Below, in pieces: positions 27,211-35,626 of a stretch of DNA of 64,000 nt. Where the stretch lies: positions 40,785-104,784 of the forward strand of contig JAVBLJ010000054.1 of NCBI GenBank assembly GCA_031553615.1. The letters are read 5' to 3'. This stretch comes from WQXF01 sp031553615 (GTDB lineage Bacteria > Bacillota > Clostridia > Christensenellales > Aristaeellaceae). A program made the translations under genes and the position numbers. Within the stretch, counting starts at the first letter, position 1, and each line of letters opens with the position of its first letter. The notes under the pieces were generated by a model that made no database searches, was not told where the DNA came from, and worked only from the letters and a program-made list of their open reading frames with translations.

Positions 27211-29081
27211 GCGGGCTCGCCCCCCTTCCCGGAACCGGAGGGGCTCTCGAGCCCGGCCGGGACGGAAGGATTGGCGGGCGCGGAGGAATCGTCGCGGTAC
27301 CAGGCGCTCTGCGCGGCGTACATGCGGGCATACAGCCCGCCGGAAGCCATCAGCTCCTCGTGGCTGCCGATTTGTGACACCGTGCCCTCGGCCAGCACCA
27401 CGATGGCATCGGCCATGCGCGCGCTGGCCAACCGGTGCGAGATCAGGATACAGCCGCGATTCTTGAGCACGCGCGCGAAGCCGTGGTACATATCGCTCTC
27501 GGCCACTGGATCGAGCGAGGCCGTGGGCTCATCGAGGATCACGAACGCGCTATCGGGCAGGCAGGCGCGCGCGATGGCGACCCGCTGCCACTGCCCGCCC
27601 GAAAGATCGATGCCGCTCTCCTCCAGCTTGCCCAGCGGCTGCTCGAGCGCGGCCAAATCGTGGGCCAAGGCCAGATCGAGCGCGGTCTGCAGCGCCCGGT
27701 CGTCGTGCAGCCGAGCGATGTCGCCGAATGCCACGTTCTCGCGCAGGGTGAGGGTGTAGCGGCAAAAATCCTGGAACACTACGCTAAAGGCGCGGTGCAG
27801 CGCCTCGGGGTTCAGGGTGCGGAGATCGCGCCCGCCGATGCGGATACAGCCGCTCTGCGGCGCATACAGCCCGCACAGCAGCTTGACGACGGTCGATTTG
27901 CCCGCGCCGTTCTCCCCCACCAGCGCTACGCGTTGCCCCGGCTCCACGGCGAAGCTCACGTCCCGCAGCACCGGCTCCCCCGCGCCCGGGTAGGTGAAGG
28001 TCACGTTTTCGAATGCAATGCGGACGGCATTGCCAAGGGAATCTTCGGAGCGGGCAGCTTCGGCGCGGTCCGCGCTGCCGGGGAGCGGTTCGGTGCCGCC
28101 ACCCACCTCGGGCAGCGCCATGAAGCGCTCGTAGTGTTCGGTCATCAGGTAGCGTGCGCGCAGGTTCTGCACCACGTGCGAAAGCTGGAACACGTTTTCC
28201 AGCACGGCGCCGCTCGAGGTGACCAGCGCAGTAAACAGGCCGATGCTCACCCCGCCCGAAACGAAGGCGCGCACCAGCCCCAGCATGATGAAGATCGTCC
28301 AGGCCTTGAACAGCACCGTGCTCAGGAAAAAAACCTTCTGCGCGCGCAGGGTGGTCTTAAGCCGCGCATCGAGCACGGAATCCGCCAAATCCTGCCACAG
28401 CCCGGCGATGTAGCCGGTGGCATGAAACAATTTTAGCTCCAGGAGCGAGGCCTTGCCCGAAAGCAGTCCGCCCAGGTAGTGCAGCCGCCGCTCGTCGGTC
28501 GATTGGTTGTTCATCATGCCGTTCACCATGTCCGCGGCGCGGAAATCCAGCGCGATCATGGGCACGAGCAGCACCACGAACCCGGCCACGTACCACCAGC
28601 CCACCTGGGCAAACACCATCGCCGAGCCGACCACCGCCACCGCGCACTGCATCACGTTGGTGATGGTCAGAAAGAGCTGGTAGACCTTATCCTGCGGGGC
28701 GCTGGACATGCGCTCCAGCGTATCCTGCACGCCGCGATCCTCGAAGCAGGCGTAATCGAGCCGTTTAAACTTTTCCACGATATCGGGGGTCATGCCCGCG
28801 TTCAAGCCGCGCTTCACGCCGATGTGCAGCAGGCTATTAAACAAACCGCCGGTGATGGTACTGAACAGCATGGAGAACACCAGCAGACCGCCCCAGAGCA
28901 GCAGGCTTTGCAGGCCGCCGCCCGCCACCGCCGCAGCCACTGCATCTACCGTGCGCTGCATGAAATAGATGGAAAGCGGCGCGATCACTGCGGTCAGCGC
29001 ACATTCAGCCAGCTTGGCGGCCGTCCAGCCCGGCGTATACCGAAAGAGGATGGCGATGGTTTTCAGGCCTTTGCGAAACAC
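27207..29081 (-). CDS. ABC exporter half-transporter (permease-ATPase fusion), first subunit
   Basis: 624 residues from GTG 29081 with SD GAGGGGG 9 bases upstream. It has an N-terminal six-helix membrane domain and an ATPase domain with Walker A GENGAGKST, signature LSGGQWQRVAIARA and Walker B FVILDEPTASLD. About 20 extra residues follow the domain at the C-terminus (Ser/Pro/Gly-rich). It overlaps the next gene by 4 bp, as in heterodimeric exporters. The upstream region carries three 12-bp direct repeats that could bind a regulator. Confidence 0.9.
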   Translation of the reverse strand: MFRKGLKTIAILFRYTPGWTAAKLAECALTAVIAPLSIYFMQRTVDAVAAAVAGGGLQSLLLWGGLLVFSMLFSTITGGLFNSLLHIGVKRGLNAGMTPDIVEKFKRLDYACFEDRGVQDTLERMSSAPQDKVYQLFLTITNVMQCAVAVVGSAMVFAQVGWWYVAGFVVLLVPMIALDFRAADMVNGMMNNQSTDERRLHYLGGLLSGKASLLELKLFHATGYIAGLWQDLADSVLDARLKTTLRAQKVFFLSTVLFKAWTIFIMLGLVRAFVSGGVSIGLFTALVTSSGAVLENVFQLSHVVQNLRARYLMTEHYERFMALPEVGGGTEPLPGSADRAEAARSEDSLGNAVRIAFENVTFTYPGAGEPVLRDVSFAVEPGQRVALVGENGAGKSTVVKLLCGLYAPQSGCIRIGGRDLRTLNPEALHRAFSVVFQDFCRYTLTLRENVAFGDIARLHDDRALQTALDLALAHDLAALEQPLGKLEESGIDLSGGQWQRVAIARACLPDSAFVILDEPTASLDPVAESDMYHGFARVLKNRGCILISHRLASARMADAIVVLAEGTVSQIGSHEELMASGGLYARMYAAQSAWYRDDSSAPANPSVPAGLESPSGSGKGGEPA

Positions 29082-29102
29082 GCGCGCCGCCCCCTCAATA
29101 AT

Positions 29103-29138
29103 ACATGTCGCAATACATGTCGCAATATATGTCGCAAT
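29103..29138 (-). repeat. Three 12-bp direct repeats upstream of the ABC exporter
   Basis: ACATGTCGCAAT occurs twice in tandem and once more with one change (ATATGTCGCAAT), ending about 20 bp before the GTG at 29081. The position between promoter and SD suggests an operator or simple slippage-prone leader; no regulator gene is adjacent. Confidence 0.7.
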
Positions 29139-29260
29139 AGGGCATCCCTTTTTTATGTATCCGGATTATACCATATGCAGGGTGGATTGAGTAGCATTTT
29201 ACTGCGATGCCCAAGCGTGGGATGTTTGAGCACGCCCGGATTTGGCAAAACTTCACTTGA

Positions 29261-29421
29261 TACTATTCCTCGTTAGATTTCACGCAATAGATCGCGGAAG
29301 ATTTTTTCGAATGGCTAGGAGCCTGAGGGAGGCGTAGCCGGCAGCTACGCTGACCGATGCGCGACAACGCCATTCGGATAAAGATCCGCGAGATATGCCG
29401 GAAATCTATCGAGGAGTAGTA
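29261..29421 (-). repeat. Diverged member of repeat family A with its own terminal inverted repeats
   Basis: 161 bp with ~20-bp imperfect ends (TACTATTCCTCG and CGAGGAGTAGTA). The interior shares with family A the order GGCTAGGAG, GAGGGAGGCGTAGCC, AGCTACGCTGACCGA, CGACAACGCC, GGATAAAGATCCGC. The ends differ from those of the main family. Confidence 0.75.
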
Positions 29422-29512
29422 TGAAGCGCTGGGCAGGCCACGGAAGGCTCATACATTGCAAATAATCGCAGCAAAACGCGCGAAAAAAGTAGAAAACCCG
29501 CCCCGCATGTGC

Positions 29513-29518
29513 TATCAT
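29513..29518 (+). promoter_or_regulatory. Probable extended -10 of the PiT operon
   Basis: TGC-TATCAT lies 44 bp before the GTG start. The -35 is poor, as is common for extended -10 promoters. Confidence 0.35.
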
Positions 29519-29561
29519 CGGGCTGTATAAAGATAGAGAAGAAGAAAAGGGAGGCCCTGAC

Positions 29562-30614
29562 GTGACCATAGGATTCATGGAATTTATCCAGGATATCCTC
29601 GCCAATCCCACGCTGCTTATCATCACGGTGCTCACCCTCGGCGTGATCCTCGTCAACGGATGGACGGACGCGCCCAACGCCATTGCTACCTGCGTTTCCA
29701 CGCGCTCGATGGGCCCGCGAGCCGCCATCCTCATGGCGACGGTGTTCAACTTCCTGGGCGTGCTGGTGATGTCGGCGGTGAATGCCACCGTCATGCAAAC
29801 CATCTACAACATGGTGGATTTCGGCGAAAACGCGCATGAGGCGTTGACGGCGCTTTCCGCCGCACTGTTTGCCATCGTGCTCTGGGCCACCGCCGCCTGG
29901 TGGTTCGGCATACCCACCAGCGAAAGCCACGCGCTCATCGCGGGCATCAGCGGCGCCGCCATCGCCCTGCACAACAGCATGGATGGCATCGTGGCCAGCG
30001 AATGGATCAAGGTGCTCATCGGTCTAGTCGCTTCCACCGGCCTGGGCTTCGTAATGGGCTGGGCCACCGTGCGCCTCATCGAGTTGATTTGCAGGCGCAT
30101 CGATCGAGGGCGCACGCTGCCCTTTTTCAAAAACGCGCAGATCGGCGGCGGCGCAGCCATGGCGTTCATGCACGGCGCACAGGATGGCCAGAAGTTCATG
30201 GGCGTGTTCATGCTGGGCATCTGCCTGGCGAACGGCAACGCTGAAACCACCTCCTTCGCCATACCGATCTGGCTCATGATCCTTTGCTCGATGGTGATGG
30301 CGCTGGGCACCTCCATCGGCGGCATGCGCATCATCAAGACGGTGGGCATGGACATGGTCAAGCTCGAAAAATACCAGGGCTTCGCCGCCGACGCAGCCGG
30401 AGCGCTTTGCCTGCTGTTCTCCTCGCTCACCGGCCTTCCGGTCAGCACCACCCACACCAAGACCACGGCCATCATGGGCGTTGGCGCGGCCAAGCGCGTC
30501 AAATCAGTCAATTGGTCGGTGGTAAAGGACATGATGTCCGCATGGATACTGACCTTCCCCGGCTGCGGTTTGATCGCGTTCATTATGGTCAAGCTGTTCC
30601 TGTGGATATTCTAA
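29562..30614 (+). CDS. Inorganic phosphate transporter, PiT family
   Basis: 350 residues from GTG 29562 (SD GGGAGG 8 bases upstream; an in-frame ATG lies five codons later). About ten hydrophobic segments are arranged as two inverted halves, each with the PiT signature: GWTDAPNAIAT near residue 28-38 and the mirror motif GLPVSTTHTKT near 295. PiT carriers move phosphate, usually as a metal-phosphate complex, with H+ or Na+. The cytosolic loop between halves is short (RRIDRGRTLPFFKN). It is followed 64 bp later by the DUF47 gene, the usual partner. Confidence 0.93.
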   Translation: MTIGFMEFIQDILANPTLLIITVLTLGVILVNGWTDAPNAIATCVSTRSMGPRAAILMATVFNFLGVLVMSAVNATVMQTIYNMVDFGENAHEALTALSAALFAIVLWATAAWWFGIPTSESHALIAGISGAAIALHNSMDGIVASEWIKVLIGLVASTGLGFVMGWATVRLIELICRRIDRGRTLPFFKNAQIGGGAAMAFMHGAQDGQKFMGVFMLGICLANGNAETTSFAIPIWLMILCSMVMALGTSIGGMRIIKTVGMDMVKLEKYQGFAADAAGALCLLFSSLTGLPVSTTHTKTTAIMGVGAAKRVKSVNWSVVKDMMSAWILTFPGCGLIAFIMVKLFLWIF

Positions 30615-30678
30615 ACGATACTCCGAACGATATTTTAAGCAAAAGACGGCATTTACGGTATAAGGAGGAGCAATCCAA

Positions 30679-31302
30679 ATGGCATATGTGAAGGGCAACA
30701 ACTACTTTGAAATGTTTGTGGAGCTCATCGATTTTTCCTGCAAGGCGGCAGATGAGGCCCTCAGCATCCTGAACCATTACGACGCCTCCCGCCTGGAGGA
30801 GCAGCTGGTGGCGCTGCACACCATCGAGCATTCCGCCGACATGCGCATCCACAAGGTGAAGGAATTGCTGGCCGACGAATTCATCACCCCCATCGAACGC
30901 GAGGACATCCTGCAGATCGCCGGGCGCATCGACGATATCACCGATTGCATCGAGGACGTGCTGCAAAAGCTTTTCATGTTCAACATCAAGGTCCTGCGCC
31001 CCGAGGCCGTCGAATTCATGGAAATCGTGCGCCGCAGCTGCATGGAGCTGCACAAGATGTTCGGCGAGTTCCACAATTTCAAAAAATCCAAGACACTGCA
31101 CACCACCATTGTCGAGGTCAACAAGATGGAGGAGGAAGGCGACCGGCTCTACATGAAGGCCATGCGCCGCCTGTTCTCCGATGGCGAGAACCCCGCCGAT
31201 CACCTGCCCTGGTCGCAAATCTACTACCAGCTGGAGAAGTGCTGTGACACCTGCGAGGATGCCGCCGATATCGTGGAAGAGATCATTATGACGAATTCCT
31301 AG
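30679..31302 (+). CDS. DUF47 family (PhoU-like) PiT accessory protein
   Basis: 207 residues with SD AAGGAGG before the ATG. It is all-helical with two related halves and acidic, metal-binding-type helix faces (EHSADMRIHKV, EEGDRLY, CEDAADIVEEII), as in the PhoU_div/DUF47 family. These proteins pair with PiT transporters and modulate phosphate uptake at the membrane. The operon with the PiT gene upstream supports this. A terminator follows 22 bp after the stop. Confidence 0.9.
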   Translation: MAYVKGNNYFEMFVELIDFSCKAADEALSILNHYDASRLEEQLVALHTIEHSADMRIHKVKELLADEFITPIEREDILQIAGRIDDITDCIEDVLQKLFMFNIKVLRPEAVEFMEIVRRSCMELHKMFGEFHNFKKSKTLHTTIVEVNKMEEEGDRLYMKAMRRLFSDGENPADHLPWSQIYYQLEKCCDTCEDAADIVEEIIMTNS

Positions 31303-31324
31303 ACGCCCACCACCCTCCTAAATG

Positions 31325-31348
31325 GCCGCCGGACCGGGCGGCTTTTTT
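31325..31348 (+). terminator. Terminator of the PiT-DUF47 operon
   Basis: GCCGCC-GGACCG-GGCGGC followed by six T. Confidence 0.88.
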
Positions 31349-31428
31349 CGTGCGCATTTGCCCAGGATTGACACCGGGTCGCGTGCACTCTACAATGGCG
31401 GTAATACGGCAGGCATTCAAAACCATCA

Positions 31429-31593
31429 ATACCCATTCCAACTACGTTTTGCCAGAATCCAGCGGATCTTTATCCGATCGGCGATGTCGTGCCTCGGTCA
31501 GCGTAGCTGCTGGCTACGCCTCCTTCGGACTCCTAGCCGAACGTAATAATCTCTCGCTGGCTTATTGGCAAAACCTAATTGGAATTGGTATAA
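31429..31593 (+). repeat. Dispersed repeat family A, copy 3
   Basis: ~165 bp, same orientation as copy 6: starts ATACCCATTCCAACTACG and ends with the complementary ATTGGAATTGGTATAA. It lies between the PiT terminator and the VOC gene, ending 37 bp before that gene's ATG, so part of its sequence is probably in the VOC gene leader. Confidence 0.9.
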
Positions 31594-31629
31594 GCGCAAC
31601 GAACGCTACCCCGAAAGGAAGGATCGATC

Positions 31630-32085
31630 ATGCCTACTCCCTTGCTCGGCACCGACGTCGTCACCCAGATCGGCCTCTTGGTCCACGACATGGAGAAATC
31701 CATGGCGCAGTTTGCCAAGTTCTTCGGCGTGGAAAACCCCGGCTACATCGTCACCGATATGGAGGAACAGGCACAGACTCGCTACCTGGGGCAGCCCAGC
31801 AAGGCGCGCGCCAAGCTCTGCTTTTTCCACGTGGGGCCCAACGTGGATATCGAGCTCATTGAGCCCGATCACGAGCCCTCCACGTGGCGGCACGATCTGG
31901 ACGCGAACGGCGAAGGCTTCCACCACATCGCGTTTGTGATCCGGGGCATGAAGGAAAAGAACGCGCTGCTGGAAGCGAACGGCATGTCGCTGCTGCAAAC
32001 CGGCGAGTACACGGGCGGCCGCTACGCTTACCACGATGCGAACGACACGCTCAAGATGGTGCTGGAGCTTTTGGAGAACGATTGA
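31630..32085 (+). CDS. VOC family protein (glyoxalase/epimerase-like)
   Basis: 151 residues with SD AAGGAAGGA. Two beta-alpha-beta-beta-beta modules fit the vicinal-oxygen-chelate fold. By position, candidate metal ligands are Gln13 (TQIG, where epimerases usually have His), Glu in IELIEP, His in FHHIAF and Glu in VLELLE. The overall look resembles methylmalonyl-CoA epimerase, but the first ligand change and lack of mutase genes nearby leave the substrate open. It is monocistronic as far as can be seen. Confidence 0.75.
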   Translation: MPTPLLGTDVVTQIGLLVHDMEKSMAQFAKFFGVENPGYIVTDMEEQAQTRYLGQPSKARAKLCFFHVGPNVDIELIEPDHEPSTWRHDLDANGEGFHHIAFVIRGMKEKNALLEANGMSLLQTGEYTGGRYAYHDANDTLKMVLELLEND

Positions 32086-32263
32086 TCCGGCGCACCACGC
32101 CGCCCCATGCCGCACTTTTGCCGCAAAACCACCCAACCGTTGCGGAGATTTCGTCCGCGCGCCTTTGTTATACTGTGCCCAGATCGAGCGCCGGGGCGAT
32201 AACCGGACACCGCTCGATCCGCCGCCGAAGGATGGCGAACAGAGACAAAGGAGCGTAACGACA

Positions 32264-32944
32264 ATGAGAAATCTCTTGAAGACCCGAGTGAAAAATCTTT
32301 CGAAACCCCAAGCGAACGCCCATGTACACACCCCCTCGCATCCCAAAAGAGGCTGGAAGAACTGGGTCGCCCTGTTGACCTTGGCCCTGGTGTGCCTCAC
32401 GCCGCTGGCCTGCGCCTGGGCGGCGGACGGCGCGGCCCCCAGCCGACCCAATGGCTGGGCCGGCGGCATGGGTGTTGGCATGATGCCGGTAAACACCGAG
32501 GGCCTGACCAAAGCGCAGCTCACCGCCTATGAAGCGGCCAAATCGGCCTACGAGCAGACCGAGGACGCCGTGCTGGCCGATCTGCTGGCGGCGGGGCTGG
32601 CGACGCAGGAGGATATCACGGCGTACCAGGATACGCGCACCCAGCAGGCCCAGCGCATGCAGGGCGGGCAGTTCCCGCAGGGCGGCCAAATGCCTGCCGA
32701 CGGGCAAATGCCCCAGGATGGTCAAGGCCCGCAGGATGGGCAGCAGCCGCAGGGCGACCCCATGGGCCGCAACAGGGGCCCGCAGGGCGGCGGATTCGGG
32801 CTTTGGGGCACGCTAATGCAAAACTCCACCGACGCCACCGTGCAGCAGGCACTCACCACAATGCAGCAGGCCCAACAGGTTTACCAGCAGGCGCTGGAAG
32901 CTGCAGGCATTCAAACCACAGCTCCCATGCAGCGCGGCGCGTAG
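32264..32944 (+). CDS. Secreted Met/Gln/Gly-rich protein upstream of a two-component system
   Basis: 226 residues from ATG 32264 (SD AAGGAG, 10-base spacing). An N-terminal basic stretch precedes a hydrophobic segment (~32-52) with a signal-peptidase-like end (AWA). Residues ~75-125 form a helical region with LADLLAAGLATQEDI, reminiscent of DUF2680-like proteins. Then comes a low-complexity tract of short GGQMP/DGQ-type repeats rich in Met, Gln and Gly, then a Gln-rich helix. No close family was recognised. Its place before the response regulator suggests it may serve the sensor or be a target. The Met content resembles the tail of the MacA-like protein at 35627. Confidence 0.7.
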   Translation: MRNLLKTRVKNLSKPQANAHVHTPSHPKRGWKNWVALLTLALVCLTPLACAWAADGAAPSRPNGWAGGMGVGMMPVNTEGLTKAQLTAYEAAKSAYEQTEDAVLADLLAAGLATQEDITAYQDTRTQQAQRMQGGQFPQGGQMPADGQMPQDGQGPQDGQQPQGDPMGRNRGPQGGGFGLWGTLMQNSTDATVQQALTTMQQAQQVYQQALEAAGIQTTAPMQRGA

Positions 32945-33110
32945 GGCACCGAACCCTTTCCCAGCACACTTTCCTAGCACACTCTCTCAGTTCACCTTCC
33001 TAGCACAGAGGAATTCCCCTTCCATTCGACCCCTTGGCGGGAGGGACGCACTTCGCGCCCTCCCGCTATCCGCGATAACCCACACTATAACCCACACCAC
33101 GAACACAAAC

Positions 33111-33158
33111 AGAACAGCAGCATATCAGAACAGCAACATAACAGAACAGCAGCATATT
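33111..33158 (+). repeat. Three 16-bp direct repeats in front of the response regulator
   Basis: AGAACAGCAGCATATC is repeated three times with a strict 16-bp period and few changes (starts 33111, 33127, 33143). The last copy abuts the SD of the regulator gene. This could be a leader element or an autoregulatory site of the OmpR-type regulator. Confidence 0.75.
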
Positions 33159-33171
33159 GGAGGAAGCCGCC

Positions 33172-33861
33172 ATGCCAAAGTTGATCTACGCCGCCGACGA
33201 TGAGGCCAACATCCGCAACCTCGTGCAATCCTTCCTGCGCAGGGAGGGTTACGAGGTCGAAGTGTTCGAGAACGGCGATCTGCTGCTGGCGGCCTTCGAA
33301 AAGAAGCCCTGTGACCTGGCCGTGCTCGACATCATGATGCCGGGCACCGATGGATTTTCCGTGTGCGCGCGGCTGCGGCAGCAGGCGACCGTGCCCATCA
33401 TCATGCTCACCGCGCGGGATAGCGATGCCGATTACATCGCGGGCATCACCCTGGGCAGCGACGATTACTTCACCAAGCCGTTCAGCCCCACCGCGCTGAC
33501 GATGCGCGTGAAGGCCATCTTCCGCCGCATCGAAATGGAGAAGCAGGCCGTGCCCGCGCAGAGCGAGCTTTGCTTTGCCGACGTAGTGCTGCATCCGCAG
33601 AGCAAAACCGCCACCCTGAACGGCACTGCGTTGGAGCTGACCCCCAACGAGTTTGCGCTGCTTACCTTCCTGATCGAAAATAGCGAGCGCGCGGTATCCC
33701 GCGAAGAATTGCTGGACAAGCTCTGGGGCTACGATACCGCAGTGGAGACCCGGGTGGCCGACGATACCGTCAAGCGCCTGCGCAAAAAAATCGCCGAGGG
33801 ACGGCTGGTGATCGATACTGTATGGGGCTATGGCTTCCGGCTCAAGGAGCGTGTATCATGA
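33172..33861 (+). CDS. OmpR-family response regulator
   Basis: 229 residues; ATG 33172 chosen because GGAGG lies 7 bases upstream. The receiver domain has acidic residues D9/D10, phosphoacceptor D53 (VLDIMMPG), the Thr of IMLTA and Lys of FTKPF. The C-terminal winged helix carries LTPNEFALLTFL and the RVADDTVKRLRKKI recognition helix. It overlaps the sensor kinase start (ATGA). It most likely controls the downstream efflux genes and/or the secreted protein upstream. Confidence 0.93.
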   Translation: MPKLIYAADDEANIRNLVQSFLRREGYEVEVFENGDLLLAAFEKKPCDLAVLDIMMPGTDGFSVCARLRQQATVPIIMLTARDSDADYIAGITLGSDDYFTKPFSPTALTMRVKAIFRRIEMEKQAVPAQSELCFADVVLHPQSKTATLNGTALELTPNEFALLTFLIENSERAVSREELLDKLWGYDTAVETRVADDTVKRLRKKIAEGRLVIDTVWGYGFRLKERVS

Positions 33862-35363
33862 CCCAGGCTGCACGCCGCGCCCCCAGCATCCGTACCCGGT
33901 TGACCGGCAGCCTGCTATTGCTGCTGCTTTTTGTATTCCTGCTGGTGGCGGTGAGCTTTAATGCCACCGTAAACAGCTATATCCGCAGCCGCTCGCTGCA
34001 GCAGCTGCGCGAGGCCCAGGCGCACGTGAGCCGCGATGTGCCCGACCCGCCGGGAAGGAGCCAGCCACAACGCGCCGAGTTTTCAGGCACCATGCAGCAA
34101 ATCACCGGGGCGGCGCGCCGCGCGGTGTTCGTGACCCAGGTGCAGACCATGGTGGTCGCGGAGGATTACTCCCTCATCTTCCCCACCAAGGCCGAGGAAC
34201 CGGCGCAGGACGAGCCCTCGCTCCAGAAGAATGGGCGCGACGGCTCGCAGTTCGACAGCGAGGCCGACGAAAAGCAAGCGGTGCTGAGCATGATGCGCGA
34301 AAGCGGCGTGGATCTGCAGAGCGATGAGATGCACCACCTAGCCTCCCCCCGGGGCACGATCTACTATGTGAGCATGGCCATGCCGGGCTCCCACGCCGGA
34401 TCGGAGCAGGAGAGTTCCGCGTCCTACCGGCTGGTGCTCTACACCAACATGACCGACATCGCAGCGCTGGCCAAGATCATCAACCGCATGCTGATGATCA
34501 TCATCGGCATCACGGCGATCGGCGCCTTCGCGGTGCTGGTGGCGGTTTCCGGGCGCATCACGCGGCCCATCCGCGCGCTCTCCCGCTTCGCCGAAGCGCT
34601 GGGCCGCAACGACTTCTCGCGCCGCGAGATCACCGTGCACGATCGCGAGCTCATCGAGATGCTGGGCGTCATGAACCACACCGCCGAGCAACTGGATACC
34701 TATGACCGGGAGCAGAAAACCTTCTTCCAGAACGTATCGCACGAGCTACGCACCCCGCTGATGTCCATCAAGGGCTACGCGGAGGGCATCGAAGTGGGCG
34801 TGTTCGACGATGCGGCGCAGGCCGCGCGCGTGATCGTGACCGAGTCCGATCACCTGACCAGCCTGGTGGAGGATTTGCTCTACCTTTCGCGCATGGACAA
34901 CATCACCCAGGCATACGAGACCGCCCCCTGCGATGTGCGCGAGCTGCTTTCGAACTGCGCGCAGAGCCTGCAAGGTATCGCGCTGCGCGAGGGCAAGGAG
35001 ATCGCCTTCGATTTCCCGGCGGAAGCGGCCATGGCGCTCTGCGACGAGCAGCATCTGCACCGCGCTCTCTGCAACCTGGTGGCCAATGGCCTGCGCTACG
35101 CACAGCACACGGTGACGCTGCGCGTGCGGGCCGAGGGCGGGCTGGTGCGCGCCACCATTTCGGACGACGGCCCGGGCATCGCCCTCGAGGATCTCCCGCA
35201 CGTGTTCGATCGGTTCTACAAGGGCCGGGGCGGCAAGCACGGCATCGGCCTTTCGATCGCGCAGGCGGTGGCCAAGGCGCATCAGGGCGAGATTCACGCC
35301 GCTAACGGCGCGGAGGGCGCGGTGTTTACGCTCACGCTGCCGCTGATGCCGCGGGAGCTCTGA
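33858..35363 (+). CDS. Sensor histidine kinase
   Basis: 501 residues; the start overlaps the regulator stop. TM1 lies at ~17-38, followed by an extracellular domain of ~170 residues with charged, Gln-rich stretches, TM2 at ~210-230, a HAMP linker (GRITRPIRALSRFAEALG), HisKA with phospho-His295 (NVSHELRTPL), and HATPase_c with an N-box (ALCNLVANGLRYA), G1 (DDGPGIA) and G2 (GKHGIGLSI). An envelope-stress or antimicrobial sensing role is inferred from the neighbouring MacAB-like genes. A terminator follows. Confidence 0.93.
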   Translation: MTQAARRAPSIRTRLTGSLLLLLLFVFLLVAVSFNATVNSYIRSRSLQQLREAQAHVSRDVPDPPGRSQPQRAEFSGTMQQITGAARRAVFVTQVQTMVVAEDYSLIFPTKAEEPAQDEPSLQKNGRDGSQFDSEADEKQAVLSMMRESGVDLQSDEMHHLASPRGTIYYVSMAMPGSHAGSEQESSASYRLVLYTNMTDIAALAKIINRMLMIIIGITAIGAFAVLVAVSGRITRPIRALSRFAEALGRNDFSRREITVHDRELIEMLGVMNHTAEQLDTYDREQKTFFQNVSHELRTPLMSIKGYAEGIEVGVFDDAAQAARVIVTESDHLTSLVEDLLYLSRMDNITQAYETAPCDVRELLSNCAQSLQGIALREGKEIAFDFPAEAAMALCDEQHLHRALCNLVANGLRYAQHTVTLRVRAEGGLVRATISDDGPGIALEDLPHVFDRFYKGRGGKHGIGLSIAQAVAKAHQGEIHAANGAEGAVFTLTLPLMPREL

Positions 35364-35404
35364 TCCCCCTTCGGAGCATGATCAAAGCGCTGGAAGGATT
35401 CTTC

Positions 35405-35442
35405 TCGGGCTGTCGCGCCGCTGCGACGGCCCGATTTTTTTC
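35405..35442 (+). terminator. Terminator after the two-component system
   Basis: TCGGGCTGTCGC pairs with GCGACGGCCCGA (one mismatch) and is followed by seven T. It separates the two-component genes from the efflux genes. Confidence 0.85.
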
Positions 35443-35626
35443 GTCCAATTTTACGCCAAACCCCTTGCCGCAAATCCGCCTCAGCTTTGCAGCGGCTTTC
35501 TGCCAACTTTGCCCTGGTTCTGCGAGGATTCGGCGTCCTTGCCCATGGTACACTTCCACCATCGACAGTCACCAAACACAAACGAACAACAATGAGCGCA
35601 CGAGAAAGCGATAGGAGGAAACGATC

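Noticed and set aside
31350..31862. 170-codon ORF running out of repeat A3 into the VOC gene
   Set aside because: Wrong frame for the VOC domain; the SD and domain start support ATG 31630.
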